Below are positions 33,207 to 42,916 of a stretch of 64,000 nt of DNA, in pieces. The notes below the pieces were generated by a model that was not told the origin of the DNA, did not search any database, and worked only from the letters and a program-made list of their open reading frames with translations. Where the stretch lies: positions 14,755-78,754 of the forward strand of contig CAYOCP010000021.1 of assembly GCA_964402505.1 (NCBI GenBank), given 5' to 3'. The translations under genes and the position numbers were made by a program. This DNA comes from SLRI01 sp964402505. GTDB lineage: Bacteria; Pseudomonadota; Alphaproteobacteria; Geminicoccales; Geminicoccaceae. Position 1 is the stretch's first letter. The number at the start of each line of letters is the position of its first letter.

Positions 33207-33460
33207 CCCGCCCCGCCCCGCCCCGGCCCGCGGCTCCGGCGGACGAGGAGGGCGCTGTCGGAAAAGCAGCCTCCCCGTCTGGGCGCCCGTTCGGCCAGAC
33301 CCTGGCGCAGCCGGTCGAGCATGCCGTCGCGCGCCGGCAGCACCGCCGCCTCCAGAATGAAGCGCGCCTCCTGCTCCATCGAATGGCCGGCGGCGGCGGC
33401 CCGCGCCTTCAGCGCCTGCAGCACGGCGGAATCCAGCCGGCGGATGGTGATCTGGGTCAT
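33203..33460 (-). CDS. FitA/VapB-type ribbon-helix-helix antitoxin
   Basis: This 85-residue protein begins MTQITIRRLDSAVLQALKAR, the typical ribbon-helix-helix start of FitA-like antitoxins, followed by AGHSMEQEARFIL. The C-terminal part should wrap the PIN toxin encoded next. The ATG is preceded by AGGAGGG. An upstream ATG in the open frame would add 52 residues unlike the family. The pair probably represses its own promoter in the gap before atpH. Confidence 0.85.
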   Translation of the reverse strand: MTQITIRRLDSAVLQALKARAAAAGHSMEQEARFILEAAVLPARDGMLDRLRQGLAERAPRRGGCFSDSALLVRRSRGPGRGGAG

Positions 33461-33723
33461 CACGGCCCTCCTGCGGACCGGCCGACGGCTGCCGAGGGCC
33501 GGATGCCTGCGCTGCATGCAAGAATAGCGCGAGACGGTCCGCGGAGGCAAACGGCAACACCCCGGCCCTGCGACCGCGTGGCGCCCGAGCGCGGGCGGAG
33601 GCGGCCTTGCCCACACCGGAACGCTGTGTTAATCGCCACCCGTCCTTTCGGGAACGAAACGCACAGCCTTGCCGCGCGGCCGTCAGTGCTGTCGTGGCCT
33701 TCCTGACCAGCCGGGGATCGGAA

Positions 33724-34284
33724 TTGCCCGCGACATCCGCCACCGCGACAGGCTTGGCCCAGCGCTACGCCACGGCCCTGCTCGATCTGGCCAGGGAAGA
33801 GAAGAAGCTCGACGCGGTCGCCGCCGACCTCTCGGGCCTCGTCGATCTCTTGCGCCAGAGCGACGACCTGCGCCGGCTCGTCGAGAGCCCGGTGCTCAGC
33901 CGCGAGGACCAGGGCCGGGCCATCCTCGCCGTCGCCGGGAAGGCCGGCGTCGAGCCGCTGACGAGGAAATTCCTGGGTCTGCTCGCGAGCCGCCGCCGGC
34001 TCTTCGCGCTGCCGGGCATCGCCAAGGCCTATGCCGCGATGCTCGCCGAGGAGCGGGGCGAGGTCGCGGCCGAGGTGATCTCGGCCGTGCCTCTGGGCGA
34101 GGCCGAGCTCGCGGACCTCAAGGACGCCATCGCCGGCCATGTCGGCCAGTCGGTGAACGTGGAGACGCGGGTCGATCCGGCATTGCTGGGCGGCGTGGTG
34201 GTGCGCGTCGGCTCGCGCATGCTCGATGCCTCGATCCGCACCAAGCTGCAGCATCTCGAGCAGTCGATGAGAGGAATGGGGTGA
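33724..34284 (+). CDS. atpH: ATP synthase F1 delta subunit
   Basis: This subunit forms the stalk link between F1 and the b subunits. I place the start at TTG 33724, which gives 186 residues beginning PATSATATGLAQRYATALLDLA after the initiator and fits the family length. GTG 33694 or an upstream ATG at 33607 are longer alternatives. The conserved end is VDPALLGGVVVRVGSRMLDAS. It is the first gene of the F1 operon and its stop overlaps the atpA start (TGATG). Confidence 0.92.
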   Translation: MPATSATATGLAQRYATALLDLAREEKKLDAVAADLSGLVDLLRQSDDLRRLVESPVLSREDQGRAILAVAGKAGVEPLTRKFLGLLASRRRLFALPGIAKAYAAMLAEERGEVAAEVISAVPLGEAELADLKDAIAGHVGQSVNVETRVDPALLGGVVVRVGSRMLDASIRTKLQHLEQSMRGMG

Positions 34285-35819
34285 TGGATATTCGCGCCGC
34301 CGAGATTTCCGCGATCCTCAAGGAGCAGATCGCCAACTTCGGCACCGAGGCGGAGATCTCCGAGGTCGGCCGGGTCCTGTCCGTCGGCGACGGCATCGCC
34401 CGCTGCTACGGCCTCGACCAGGTCCAGGCCGGCGAGATGGTCGAGTTCGAGGACGGCACGCGCGGCATGGCGCTGAACCTCGAGGAGGACAATGTCGGCA
34501 TCGTCATCTTCGGCGACGACCGCGACATCTCCGAAGGCTCGATCGTCAAGCGCACCCAGACCATCGTCGACGCGCCGGTCGGCAAGGGCCTGCTCGGCCG
34601 CGTGGTCGACGGCCTCGGCAACCCGATCGACGGCAAGGGCCCGATCGACGCCGCCGAGCGCCGCGTGGTCGACGTCAAGGCGCCGGGCATCATGCCGAGA
34701 AAATCGGTGCACGAGCCGATGCAGACCGGCCTCAAGGCGATCGACGCCCTGATCCCGATCGGCCGCGGCCAGCGCGAGCTCATCATCGGCGACCGGCAGA
34801 CCGGCAAGACCGCCATCGCCATCGACACCTTCATCAACCAGAAGCCCTACAACGCCGGCGCCGGCGACGACGAGCACAAGAAGCTCTACTGCATCTACGT
34901 CGCCGTCGGCCAGAAGCGCTCGTCGGTGGCGAAGCTGGTCAAGACGCTGCAGGAATCGGGCGCCCTCGAATACACCATCGTCGTCGCCGCGACGGCCTCG
35001 GATCCGGCACCCCTGCAGTTCCTCGCCCCCTATACCGGCTGCGCCATGGGCGAGTACTTCCGCGACAGCGGCATGCACGCCGTGATCGTCTACGACGACC
35101 TCTCGAAGCAGGCGACCGCCTACCGGCAGATGTCGCTGCTGCTCCGCCGGCCGCCCGGCCGCGAGGCGTTCCCGGGCGACGTCTTCTACCTCCATTCGCG
35201 CCTGCTCGAGCGCGCCGCCAAGCTCAACGAGGAGAACGGGCTCGGCTCGCTGACGGCGTTGCCGATCGTCGAGACCCAGGCCAACGACGTCTCGGCCTAC
35301 ATCCCGACCAACGTCATCTCGATCACCGACGGCCAGATCTTTCTCGAGACCGACCTCTTCTTCCAGGGCATCCGCCCGGCGGTGAATGTCGGCCTCTCGG
35401 TCAGCCGCGTCGGCTCCGCCGCCCAGACCAAGGCGATGAAGAAGGTCGCGGGCCGCATCAAGCTCGAGCTCGCCCAGTACCGCGAGATGGCCGCCTTCGC
35501 CCAGTTCGCCTCCGACCTCGACGTGGCGACCCAGCGCCTCCTCGCCCGCGGCGCCCGGCTGACCGAGCTCCTGAAGCAGCCGCAATACCAGCCGATGCCG
35601 ATGGCGGAGCAGGCCTGCGTCATCTATGCCGGCGTCAACGGCTTCCTCGACGGTGTCGCGATCGCCGACGTCAACCGCTACGAGGAGGGCCTGCTCGGCG
35701 AGCTGCGCGCCAGCGGCGGCTCGATCCTCGAATCGATCCGCGAATCGGGCGACCTCAAGCCCGAGGCCGAGAAGGAGCTGCGCGCCTTGATCGAAGCCTA
35801 CACCAAGACCTTCGGCTGA
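34284..35819 (+). CDS. atpA: ATP synthase F1 alpha subunit
   Basis: This 511-residue non-catalytic nucleotide-binding subunit has Walker A GDRQTGKTA near residue 170 and the alpha signature PAVNVGLSVSRVGSAAQ near 370. The length and start (MDIRAAEISAILKEQIANF) match alphaproteobacterial homologues. It overlaps atpH by one base and precedes atpG by seven bases. It forms the alpha3beta3 head with atpD at the cytoplasmic face of the membrane. Confidence 0.98.
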   Translation: MDIRAAEISAILKEQIANFGTEAEISEVGRVLSVGDGIARCYGLDQVQAGEMVEFEDGTRGMALNLEEDNVGIVIFGDDRDISEGSIVKRTQTIVDAPVGKGLLGRVVDGLGNPIDGKGPIDAAERRVVDVKAPGIMPRKSVHEPMQTGLKAIDALIPIGRGQRELIIGDRQTGKTAIAIDTFINQKPYNAGAGDDEHKKLYCIYVAVGQKRSSVAKLVKTLQESGALEYTIVVAATASDPAPLQFLAPYTGCAMGEYFRDSGMHAVIVYDDLSKQATAYRQMSLLLRRPPGREAFPGDVFYLHSRLLERAAKLNEENGLGSLTALPIVETQANDVSAYIPTNVISITDGQIFLETDLFFQGIRPAVNVGLSVSRVGSAAQTKAMKKVAGRIKLELAQYREMAAFAQFASDLDVATQRLLARGARLTELLKQPQYQPMPMAEQACVIYAGVNGFLDGVAIADVNRYEEGLLGELRASGGSILESIRESGDLKPEAEKELRALIEAYTKTFG

Positions 35820-35826
35820 GCCGCCG

Positions 35827-36726
35827 ATGCCGAGCCTGAAGGAGCTCCGCGGCCGGATCGGCAGCGTCAAGCAGACGCAGAAGATCACGAGTGCGATGAA
35901 GCTCGTGGCCGCGTCGAAGCTGAAGCGCGCCCAGGAGCAGGCGGAGGCGTCCCGGCCGTTCGCCCTGAAGATGTCGGCCATGCTGGCCAATCTCGCGGCC
36001 GGCGTGCGCGACCTGCCGGGCGCGCCGGCGCTGCTCGCCGGCAGCGGCAAGGAGGAGACGCACCTTCTGGTCGTCGCCACCTCCGACCGGGGACTCTGCG
36101 GCGGCTTCAACAGCTCGATCATCCGCGCCGTGCGCCGCCGCATCGCCGAGCTGCAGGGCGAGGGCCAGACGGTCAAGATCATCTGCATCGGCCGCAAGGG
36201 TCGGGACATGCTGCGGCGCGAGCACGGCAAGCTGATCGTCGAGTTCGTCGACGGCGTCGCCGGCAAGCGCCGCATGGAATACGCCGACGCGGCGATGGTG
36301 GCGCAGAAGATCCTCGACCTCTACGCGGCCGGCGAGTTCGACGTCTGCACCATCGCCTACAACCGCTTCAAATCGGCGGTCACCCAGATCGTGACCCTGC
36401 AGCAGATCGTGCCGGTCGAGCCGCCGGCGCCGGCCGAGGAAGGTGCCGACGCGAGCGGCGACGGCGCCATCTACGAGTTCGAGCCCAACGAGGAGCAGAT
36501 CCTCTCCGAGCTCCTGCCGCGCAATCTCGCCGTGCAGATCTTCGGCGCCCTCGTCGAGAACGCCGCCTCCGAGCAGGGGGCCAGGATGGCCGCCATGGAC
36601 AACGCCACCCGCAATGCCGGCGAGATGATCAGGAAGCTGACATTGCGCTACAATCGGCAACGGCAGGCGCAGATCACCAAGGAACTGATCGAAATCATCT
36701 CGGGTGCCGAGGCGGCCGTCGGCTGA
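35827..36726 (+). CDS. atpG: ATP synthase F1 gamma subunit
   Basis: This 299-residue central shaft subunit has the family termini: SLKELRGRIGSVKQTQKITS at the N end and MIRKLTLRYNRQRQAQITKE at the C end. It rotates within the alpha3beta3 ring and couples to the F0 c ring. It is seven bases after atpA and 37 bases before atpD. No truncation or insertion stands out. Confidence 0.97.
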   Translation: MPSLKELRGRIGSVKQTQKITSAMKLVAASKLKRAQEQAEASRPFALKMSAMLANLAAGVRDLPGAPALLAGSGKEETHLLVVATSDRGLCGGFNSSIIRAVRRRIAELQGEGQTVKIICIGRKGRDMLRREHGKLIVEFVDGVAGKRRMEYADAAMVAQKILDLYAAGEFDVCTIAYNRFKSAVTQIVTLQQIVPVEPPAPAEEGADASGDGAIYEFEPNEEQILSELLPRNLAVQIFGALVENAASEQGARMAAMDNATRNAGEMIRKLTLRYNRQRQAQITKELIEIISGAEAAVG

Positions 36727-36763
36727 TCGTCTCGACCCGAACCTGGACGCTGGGAGCTGAAGC

Positions 36764-38209
36764 ATGAACGAGGCCGTAGCCAAGGACAACGTTGCGAGGG
36801 GGCGGATCACCCGCGTCACCGGCGCCGTGGTGGACGTGCAGTTCGACGGCGAGCTGCCGGCGATCCTGAACGCGCTCCACACCCAGAACGCCGGCAGGAC
36901 GCTGGTGCTCGAGGTGGCCCAGCATCTGGGCGAGGCGACGGTCAGGACCATTGCCATGGACGGCACCGACGGCCTGACCCGGGGCCAGGAGGTGATCGAC
37001 ACCGGTGCGGCCATCTCCGTGCCGGTCGGCCGCGAGACCCTGGGACGCATCCTCAACGTCATCGGCGAGCCGGTCGACGAGGCGGGCCCGCTCGACGTCA
37101 AGATCACCGCCCCCATCCACGCCCCGGCCCCGGAATTCGTCAACCAGTCGACCGAGGCCGAGATCCTGGTCACCGGCATCAAGGTGGTCGACCTGCTCAC
37201 CCCCTACCCGAAAGGCGGCAAGATCGGCCTCTTCGGCGGTGCCGGCGTCGGCAAGACCGTGCTCATCATGGAGCTGATCAACAACATCGCCAAGGCGCAT
37301 GGCGGCGTGTCGGTGTTCGCCGGAGTCGGCGAGCGCACCCGCGAGGGCAACGACCTCTACCACGAGATGGTGGAATCCGGCGTCATCGTCGAAGACGACC
37401 GCGCGAAGTCCAAGGTGGCCCTGGTCTACGGCCAGATGAACGAGCCGCCCGGCGCCCGCGCCCGCGTCGGCCTCACCGGCCTCACGCTGGCCGAGTACTT
37501 CCGCGACCAGGAAGGCCAGGACGTGCTCTTCTTCGTCGACAACATCTTCCGCTTCACCCAGGCGGGCTCGGAAGTGTCGGCGCTGCTCGGCCGCATCCCC
37601 TCGGCCGTGGGCTACCAGCCGACCCTCGGCACCGACATGGGCGGGCTGCAGGAGCGCATCACCTCGACCAACAAGGGCTCGATCACCTCGGTGCAGGCCA
37701 TCTACGTCCCGGCCGACGACCTGACCGACCCGGCACCCGCCACCGCCTTCTCGCATCTCGACGCGACGACGGTGCTCTCGCGCTCGATCGCCGAGCTCGG
37801 CATCTACCCCGCCGTGGACCCGCTCGATTCGACCTCGCGCATCCTCGAGCCGGGCGTGGTCGGCGAGGAGCACTATCGGGTGGCGCGCGACGTGCAGGAG
37901 ACGCTGCAGCGCTACAAGGCGCTGCAGGACATCATCGCCATTCTCGGCATGGACGAGCTCTCGGAGGAGGACAAGCTCGTGGTCGCGCGCGCCCGCAAGA
38001 TCCAGCGCTTCCTCAGCCAGCCCTTCTTCGTCGCCGAGGTCTTCACCGGCAGCCCCGGCAAGCTCGTGCCGGTCGAGGAGACCATCAAGGGCTTCAAGGG
38101 CATCGTCGCGGGCGATTACGACCACATGCCGGAGAACGCCTTCTACATGGTCGGCAGCATCGACGAGGCGGTCGAGAAGGCGAGGAAGCTCGCCGCGGAA
38201 GCGGCCTGA
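36764..38209 (+). CDS. atpD: ATP synthase F1 beta subunit
   Basis: This 481-residue catalytic subunit has Walker A GGAGVGKTV near residue 160 and the catalytic glutamate in GVGERTREGND. The DELSEEDK motif near residue 394 contacts gamma, and the family signature around PAVDPLDSTSR is present. It synthesises ATP from ADP and phosphate in complex with alpha. A GGGAGC ribosome binding site precedes the ATG. Its position between atpG and atpC is standard. Confidence 0.98.
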   Translation: MNEAVAKDNVARGRITRVTGAVVDVQFDGELPAILNALHTQNAGRTLVLEVAQHLGEATVRTIAMDGTDGLTRGQEVIDTGAAISVPVGRETLGRILNVIGEPVDEAGPLDVKITAPIHAPAPEFVNQSTEAEILVTGIKVVDLLTPYPKGGKIGLFGGAGVGKTVLIMELINNIAKAHGGVSVFAGVGERTREGNDLYHEMVESGVIVEDDRAKSKVALVYGQMNEPPGARARVGLTGLTLAEYFRDQEGQDVLFFVDNIFRFTQAGSEVSALLGRIPSAVGYQPTLGTDMGGLQERITSTNKGSITSVQAIYVPADDLTDPAPATAFSHLDATTVLSRSIAELGIYPAVDPLDSTSRILEPGVVGEEHYRVARDVQETLQRYKALQDIIAILGMDELSEEDKLVVARARKIQRFLSQPFFVAEVFTGSPGKLVPVEETIKGFKGIVAGDYDHMPENAFYMVGSIDEAVEKARKLAAEAA

Positions 38210-38239
38210 GCCGCCTGACCGATTGAAAAGGAGGCGGAC

Positions 38240-38668
38240 ATGGCCGAGGCTTCGAGCGACAAGGTGGCGTTCGAGCTGGTCTCACCCGAGCGGGTGCTGG
38301 CCAGCGTCGCGGCGGACATGGTGGTGGTGCCGGGCGAGGACGGCGATTTCGGCGTGCTCGCCAACCACGCGCCTCTGCTCTCCCTGCTTCGCCCGGGCGT
38401 GATCTCCGTCTACCAGGGCCAGCAGGCGGAGCAGCGCGTCTTCGTCGAGGGCGGCTTCGCGGAGGTCAACCCCCGGGGCCTCATCGTCCTCGCCGAGGCC
38501 GCGGCCCCCATGGCCGAGCTCTCCCTCGAGGGCGCCCGCCAGGACTTGCGAGACGCCGAGGAGGACCTCGCCGACACCAGGGACGCCAGCCAGTCCGAGC
38601 GCCAGCGCCTCGAGCGCGCCATCGCCGTCGCCAGGGCCCGGGTCGAGGCGCTCGAGTTCCATAGCTGA
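38240..38668 (+). CDS. atpC: ATP synthase F1 epsilon subunit
   Basis: This 142-residue subunit has the N-terminal beta-sandwich (KVAFELVSPERVLASVAADM, then VVVPGEDGDFGVLANHAPLL) and a C-terminal helical arm rich in Arg and Glu. It regulates ATP hydrolysis and attaches gamma to the c ring. GGAGG precedes the ATG. It ends the operon, as in other alphaproteobacteria where the F0 genes (atpIBEF) are elsewhere on the chromosome. Confidence 0.95.
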   Translation: MAEASSDKVAFELVSPERVLASVAADMVVVPGEDGDFGVLANHAPLLSLLRPGVISVYQGQQAEQRVFVEGGFAEVNPRGLIVLAEAAAPMAELSLEGARQDLRDAEEDLADTRDASQSERQRLERAIAVARARVEALEFHS

Positions 38669-38712
38669 CGAGCTCAGCCGGCGCGGCGCCGATTCCGGCA
38701 CCCGACGCTCTG

Positions 38713-39345
38713 CTAGCCGTGCCGCGCCGAGCGCAGCCATAGCCGGATCAGCGAACGGCCGAGACGATCGGCCGAATCGGCCATCTCGGCGATGATCGTT
38801 GCGGGATGCGGCGGCAGTGCGTGGATGGTGCCGCTCGCTTCCAGAACGTCCTCGGCGATCTGCCCCTGAAAGCGCCGGATCAGCCGGCGCACGCGCCGAT
38901 TGCCGGCGAGACAGCGAAGCTCGAGCAGGGTGAAGCCGCGGTTGCGCGCGAGCAGGAGGACTTGGCGCAGCAATTCCGCGCCGATGCCCAGCCGCTGAAA
39001 ACGCCGCTTGACGCTGATCGCGATCTCCGCCCGATTGCCCTCGATCGGATGCAGCTCGCATACGCCGCGGAGCGACCGGCCGATCCAGCAGCCGACGATG
39101 ATGACCCGGCTCCAGTCGATCGAGCGGACATGGCGGCTCGCCACCTCGCGCCGCCCTGGGCCCATGAACCGGTCGGCGAGGTCGTCAGGGTGGAGGCGGA
39201 GGAGATGGGCGCGAAGAGCTCGTCTGTCACCGGCGCCGAGGCGCCGCCAGCTCGCCCGGGGTCGGCCTGGGCCGGGCGCGGCCCGAGGCAGGGAGTCGAT
39301 CATCCGAAGAGGGGGTCTCGGGAGAACGCGCGGCTCTTGTTGCAT
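38713..39345 (-). CDS. GNAT-family N-acetyltransferase
   Basis: This 210-residue protein has a GNAT fold, with the acetyl-CoA-binding turn near residues 115-135 (KRRFQRLGIGAELLRQ) and a preceding beta strand VCELHPIEGNRAEIAISV. The substrate is not evident. The family-like region starts near residue 35, so the true start could be the ATG at 39303. It converges on atpC with a 44-bp gap and follows apbC on the same strand. Confidence 0.8.
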   Translation of the reverse strand: MQQEPRVLPRPPLRMIDSLPRAAPGPGRPRASWRRLGAGDRRALRAHLLRLHPDDLADRFMGPGRREVASRHVRSIDWSRVIIVGCWIGRSLRGVCELHPIEGNRAEIAISVKRRFQRLGIGAELLRQVLLLARNRGFTLLELRCLAGNRRVRRLIRRFQGQIAEDVLEASGTIHALPPHPATIIAEMADSADRLGRSLIRLWLRSARHG

Positions 39346-39428
39346 TGCACAAGAAATGGTGCGCGGGACCGCGCCCGCCAAGGGCCGCGCTCCGGCCCCC
39401 GGAGCCTCCCGACCCCGCGAAGCCGGGC

Positions 39429-40550
39429 TCAGGCGTTGACGATCCGCGGGAACGGCTTGACGCTCGCCGGCCCCTCGAGCTTGTCGCGGACGGTCAGCGC
39501 CAGGTTCATGAAGGCTTGGGCCTGCGGCGAGTCCGGCTGGCTCACGACCACCGGCCGGCCGCCGTCGGAGGTCTCGCGGATGACGATGTCCAAGGGAATC
39601 TCGGCGAGGAAGTCCACATTGTACCTCTCCGCGCATTCCCTGGCCCCGCCATGCGCGAAGATCTCGCTGCGGTGGCCGCAATTGGGGCAGCAGAAATAGC
39701 TCATGTTCTCGACGATGCCGAGGATCGGCACGTCGACCCGGCGGAACATGTTGATCGCCTTTCTGGCATCGAGGAGCGCGATGTCCTGCGGCGTCGAGAC
39801 GATCACGGCACCCGCGAGCGGCACCTTCTGCGCCATGGTGAGCTGGGCGTCGCCGGTGCCGGGCGGCATGTCGACCACCATGACGTCGAGCTCGCCCCAG
39901 TCGACGTCGCCGAGCATCTGCTGCAAGGCGCTCTGCACCATCGGCCCGCGCCAGATCATCGGCGTCTCCTCCTCGACGAGGAACCCCATCGACATCAGCT
40001 TGACCCCGGCCACGTCGAGAGGCTGCATCCTTTTGCCGTCGGCAGTGGTCGGGCGGCCCGAGAGCCCCGCCATGCGCGGCATGGAGGGACCGTAGATGTC
40101 GGCATCGAGAAGCCCGACCCGAAGGCCGGCGGCGCGCAGCCCGCAGGCGAGGTTGATCGCCGTCGTCGACTTGCCGACACCGCCCTTGCCGGAGGCGACG
40201 GCGATGATCTTGTCGATGCCGGCCGGGCCCGCCGGTCCGGCCCTGGCCGGCGCCGGCGCCGGCGCCGGCCGCGAGGCCCCTTGCGGGCGCGCCGCCGGGC
40301 TGCGCTCGGCGGTCAGCACCACGGTGCAGGAGCCGACCCCGGGCAGCGCCTTCACCGCCTCCTCGCAGGCCCGGCGCAAAGGCTCGAGCTTCGGCGCCTC
40401 CGAGGCGGGAGCCTCGAGGGCGAAGCCGACGTTCCGCCCCTTGATCACGATCTCGCTCACCATGTTCAGCGCGATGACGCTCTGGATGCGCGTCGGATGC
40501 CGGACATGGCTCAGCGCCTGGCGGATAAGGTCGGGTGAAAGCTCGTCCAT
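39429..40550 (-). CDS. apbC: Iron-sulfur cluster carrier ApbC/Mrp (NBP35 family ATPase)
   Basis: This 373-residue protein has an N-terminal MIP18-like (DUF59) domain (about 1-85), a Pro/Ala linker built on GCCGGC-type repeats, and a P-loop ATPase domain with the deviant Walker A SGKGGVGKST. The CxxC pair in YFCCPNCGH near the C-terminal third bridges a [4Fe-4S] cluster in a homodimer. It transfers clusters to target proteins in the cytosol. The ATG at 40550 follows AGGA; one eight codons upstream is less likely. Confidence 0.93.
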   Translation of the reverse strand: MDELSPDLIRQALSHVRHPTRIQSVIALNMVSEIVIKGRNVGFALEAPASEAPKLEPLRRACEEAVKALPGVGSCTVVLTAERSPAARPQGASRPAPAPAPARAGPAGPAGIDKIIAVASGKGGVGKSTTAINLACGLRAAGLRVGLLDADIYGPSMPRMAGLSGRPTTADGKRMQPLDVAGVKLMSMGFLVEEETPMIWRGPMVQSALQQMLGDVDWGELDVMVVDMPPGTGDAQLTMAQKVPLAGAVIVSTPQDIALLDARKAINMFRRVDVPILGIVENMSYFCCPNCGHRSEIFAHGGARECAERYNVDFLAEIPLDIVIRETSDGGRPVVVSQPDSPQAQAFMNLALTVRDKLEGPASVKPFPRIVNA

Positions 40551-40681
40551 GGTTGATCCTCGGGGTGCGCTCACCGATATAGTGGGCTAAGTGACATTCA
40601 CGATCGGGTCGGCCGACGCTATTCTCTAAGTGCCGATCCACTCCCCGACATGCAAGGCGACAGCGACGAGGTGGTCCAAGG

Positions 40682-41863
40682 ATGCCCTGGAACAGTCAAG
40701 GCGGCGGTGGTTGGCAGGGAGGCGGCGGCCAGGGGCCCTGGGGCAACCGCCCTGGTGGCGGCCAGCAGCCGCCCGACCTCGAGGAGCTGATCCGCAAGAG
40801 CCAGGAGAAGGTCAAGAGCCTCTTTCCCGGCGGCGGTGGCGGCGGCGGCCGGGGCCTCTCGGCCAAGGCCATCGGCATCGTCGTCCTCGTCCTCGTCGGC
40901 ATCTGGCTGGCGAGCGGCTTCTACCGCGTGCAGCCCGAGGAGGAAGGGGTCGTGCTGCGCTTCGGCAAGCTCAACCGCGTCACCACACCGGGCCTGAACT
41001 ACCATCTGCCGAGCCCGATCGAAACGGTGCTCACCCCGCAGGTCACCCGCGTCAACCGGGTCGAGATCGGCTTTCGCAGCGGCGCCGGCAGCTCCGGCCG
41101 CAACATCAGCGAGGAAGCGCTGATGCTGACCGGCGACGAGAACATCATCGACGTCAATTTCGTCGTGCTCTGGCGCATCAGCAACGCCGCGGACTACCTC
41201 TTCAATATCCGCGATCCCGAGGACACGGTGGCCATCGCCGCCGAAAGCGTCATGCGCGAGGTGATCGGCCAGACGCCGATCCTCGAGGCCACGACCGAGG
41301 GCCGGCGCGAGATCGAGGGGCGCGTGCGCGAGCAGATGCAGGTCCTGATGAACGAGTACGGTGCCGGCATCAACATCGAGGAGGTGCAGCTGCAGAAGTC
41401 GGACCCGCCGTCCGAGGTCATCGACGCCTTCCGCGACGTGCAGCGCGCCCAGGCCGACCGGGAGCGCTTGCAGAACGAGGCGGAGGCCTTCGCCAACGAC
41501 ATCATCCCGCGCGCCCGCGGCGAGGCCGAGCGGCTGCTGCAGGAGGCGCAGGCCTACGAGCAGGAGGCGGTCGAGCGCGCCCGCGGCGAGGCGGACCGCT
41601 TCACCCAGGTGCTCAAGGCCTACAACGAGGCCAAGGACGTGACGATCAAGAGGATCTATCTCGAGACCATGGAGGACGTGCTGGGCGGCGTGAACAAGGT
41701 CATCATCGACAGCAAGGACGGCGGCAACGGCGTGGTGCCCTACCTGCCGCTGCCCGATCTCGAGCGCCGCGCCCGCGAGCGTGACGCCGCCGCCGGCGCC
41801 GCCGCCGGCGCAGCACCGCCCGAGCGCGGCTTCGGCGCCATGCAGTCGGGAGCCACGCAATGA
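40682..41863 (+). CDS. hflK: FtsH protease regulator HflK
   Basis: This 393-residue protein has a Gly-rich N-terminal tail, one membrane segment near residues 60-80 (KAIGIVVLVLVGIWLASGF), and then a periplasmic SPFH/prohibitin domain (YRVQPEEEGVVLRFGKLNRV onward) and a coiled region rich in Glu, Gln and Arg. With HflC it forms the large cage that controls access to the FtsH membrane protease. It overlaps hflC by four bases, so they are translated together. Confidence 0.96.
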   Translation: MPWNSQGGGGWQGGGGQGPWGNRPGGGQQPPDLEELIRKSQEKVKSLFPGGGGGGGRGLSAKAIGIVVLVLVGIWLASGFYRVQPEEEGVVLRFGKLNRVTTPGLNYHLPSPIETVLTPQVTRVNRVEIGFRSGAGSSGRNISEEALMLTGDENIIDVNFVVLWRISNAADYLFNIRDPEDTVAIAAESVMREVIGQTPILEATTEGRREIEGRVREQMQVLMNEYGAGINIEEVQLQKSDPPSEVIDAFRDVQRAQADRERLQNEAEAFANDIIPRARGEAERLLQEAQAYEQEAVERARGEADRFTQVLKAYNEAKDVTIKRIYLETMEDVLGGVNKVIIDSKDGGNGVVPYLPLPDLERRARERDAAAGAAAGAAPPERGFGAMQSGATQ

Positions 41864-42861
41864 GCCATCGCTTCCTCATCGGCCTCGCGGTCGTCGCCGT
41901 CGCGGCCTTCTTCATCCTCTCGAGCGCCCTCTTCACCGTGCACCAGACGCAGCAGGCGCTGGTCATGCAGTTCGGCAATCCCGTTCGGGTGATCACCGAG
42001 CCGGGCCTCCACATGAAGGTGCCGTTCATCCAGCAGGTCGAGTATTTCGAGCGCCGCGTGCTCGACTTCGACGCCGGCTCGGTGGAGCTCGTGCTCGGCG
42101 ACCAGAAGCGGCTCGTGGTCGACGCCTTCACCCGCTACCGGATCACCGACCCGCTCCGCTTCCGCCAGAGCGTCGGCAGCGAGTCGGCCTTCATCGGGAG
42201 GCTCGAGCCGATCACCTTCTCGGCGCTGCGCAGCGTGCTCGGCGAGGTTTCGCTCTTCACCATCCTCTCCGATGAGCGGACCCGGCTCATGAACCGGATT
42301 CGCGAGGAGGCCAACGCGTCGCTGCAGCAGTTCGGCGTGCAGGTGGTCGATGTGCGCATCAAGCGCGCCGACCTGCCGGCGGAGAACAGCCAGGCCATCT
42401 TCCTTCGGATGCAGACCGAGCGCGAGCGGGAGGCGCGGGAGCTGCGCGCCCAGGGTGCCGAGATCGCCCAGCGCATCCGGGCCCGCGCCGATCGCGAGCG
42501 CCGCGTCCTGATCGCCGAGGCCGCGCGCGAGGCGGAGCAGGTGCGTGGTCGTGGCGATGCCGTGGCGATCGCCACCTTCGCGGACGCCTTCGGCCAGGAT
42601 ACCGATTTCTTCGCCTTCTACCGGTCGATGCAGGCCTATCGCAACGCCTTGGCCGGCGACGCGACCAGCTACGTGCTCAAGCCCGATAGCGAGTTCTTCC
42701 GCTACTTCAACTCGTTCCAGGGTCTGTCGGACGCGATCGCCGAGGCCGCCGGGCAGGCGGAGCAGACGCCGGCCCCGGCCGATCTCGGCGCCGCGCCCGC
42801 GGCGGTGCCGCCGGTGGCCGAGCTGCCCACGGCGGCGCCTGCGGCGCAGAGCACCCAATAA
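41860..42861 (+). CDS. hflC: FtsH protease regulator HflC
   Basis: This 333-residue partner of HflK has an N-terminal membrane segment at about 6-24, then an SPFH domain (VHQTQQALVMQFGNPVRVI), a long helical region (QTEREREARELRAQGAEIAQ) and a C-terminal tail rich in Ala and Pro. The conserved FFAFYRSMQAYRNAL lies near residue 255. It begins within the hflK stop (ATGA). A DUF2065 gene and a Do-like protease follow on the same strand, a common membrane quality-control set. Confidence 0.96.
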   Translation: MSHRFLIGLAVVAVAAFFILSSALFTVHQTQQALVMQFGNPVRVITEPGLHMKVPFIQQVEYFERRVLDFDAGSVELVLGDQKRLVVDAFTRYRITDPLRFRQSVGSESAFIGRLEPITFSALRSVLGEVSLFTILSDERTRLMNRIREEANASLQQFGVQVVDVRIKRADLPAENSQAIFLRMQTEREREARELRAQGAEIAQRIRARADRERRVLIAEAAREAEQVRGRGDAVAIATFADAFGQDTDFFAFYRSMQAYRNALAGDATSYVLKPDSEFFRYFNSFQGLSDAIAEAAGQAEQTPAPADLGAAPAAVPPVAELPTAAPAAQSTQ

Positions 42862-42916
42862 GGCAGCGGGCCCGGCGATCCGAACCTGGCTCTCGAAGCT
42901 GGCCCCGGCCTGAACG

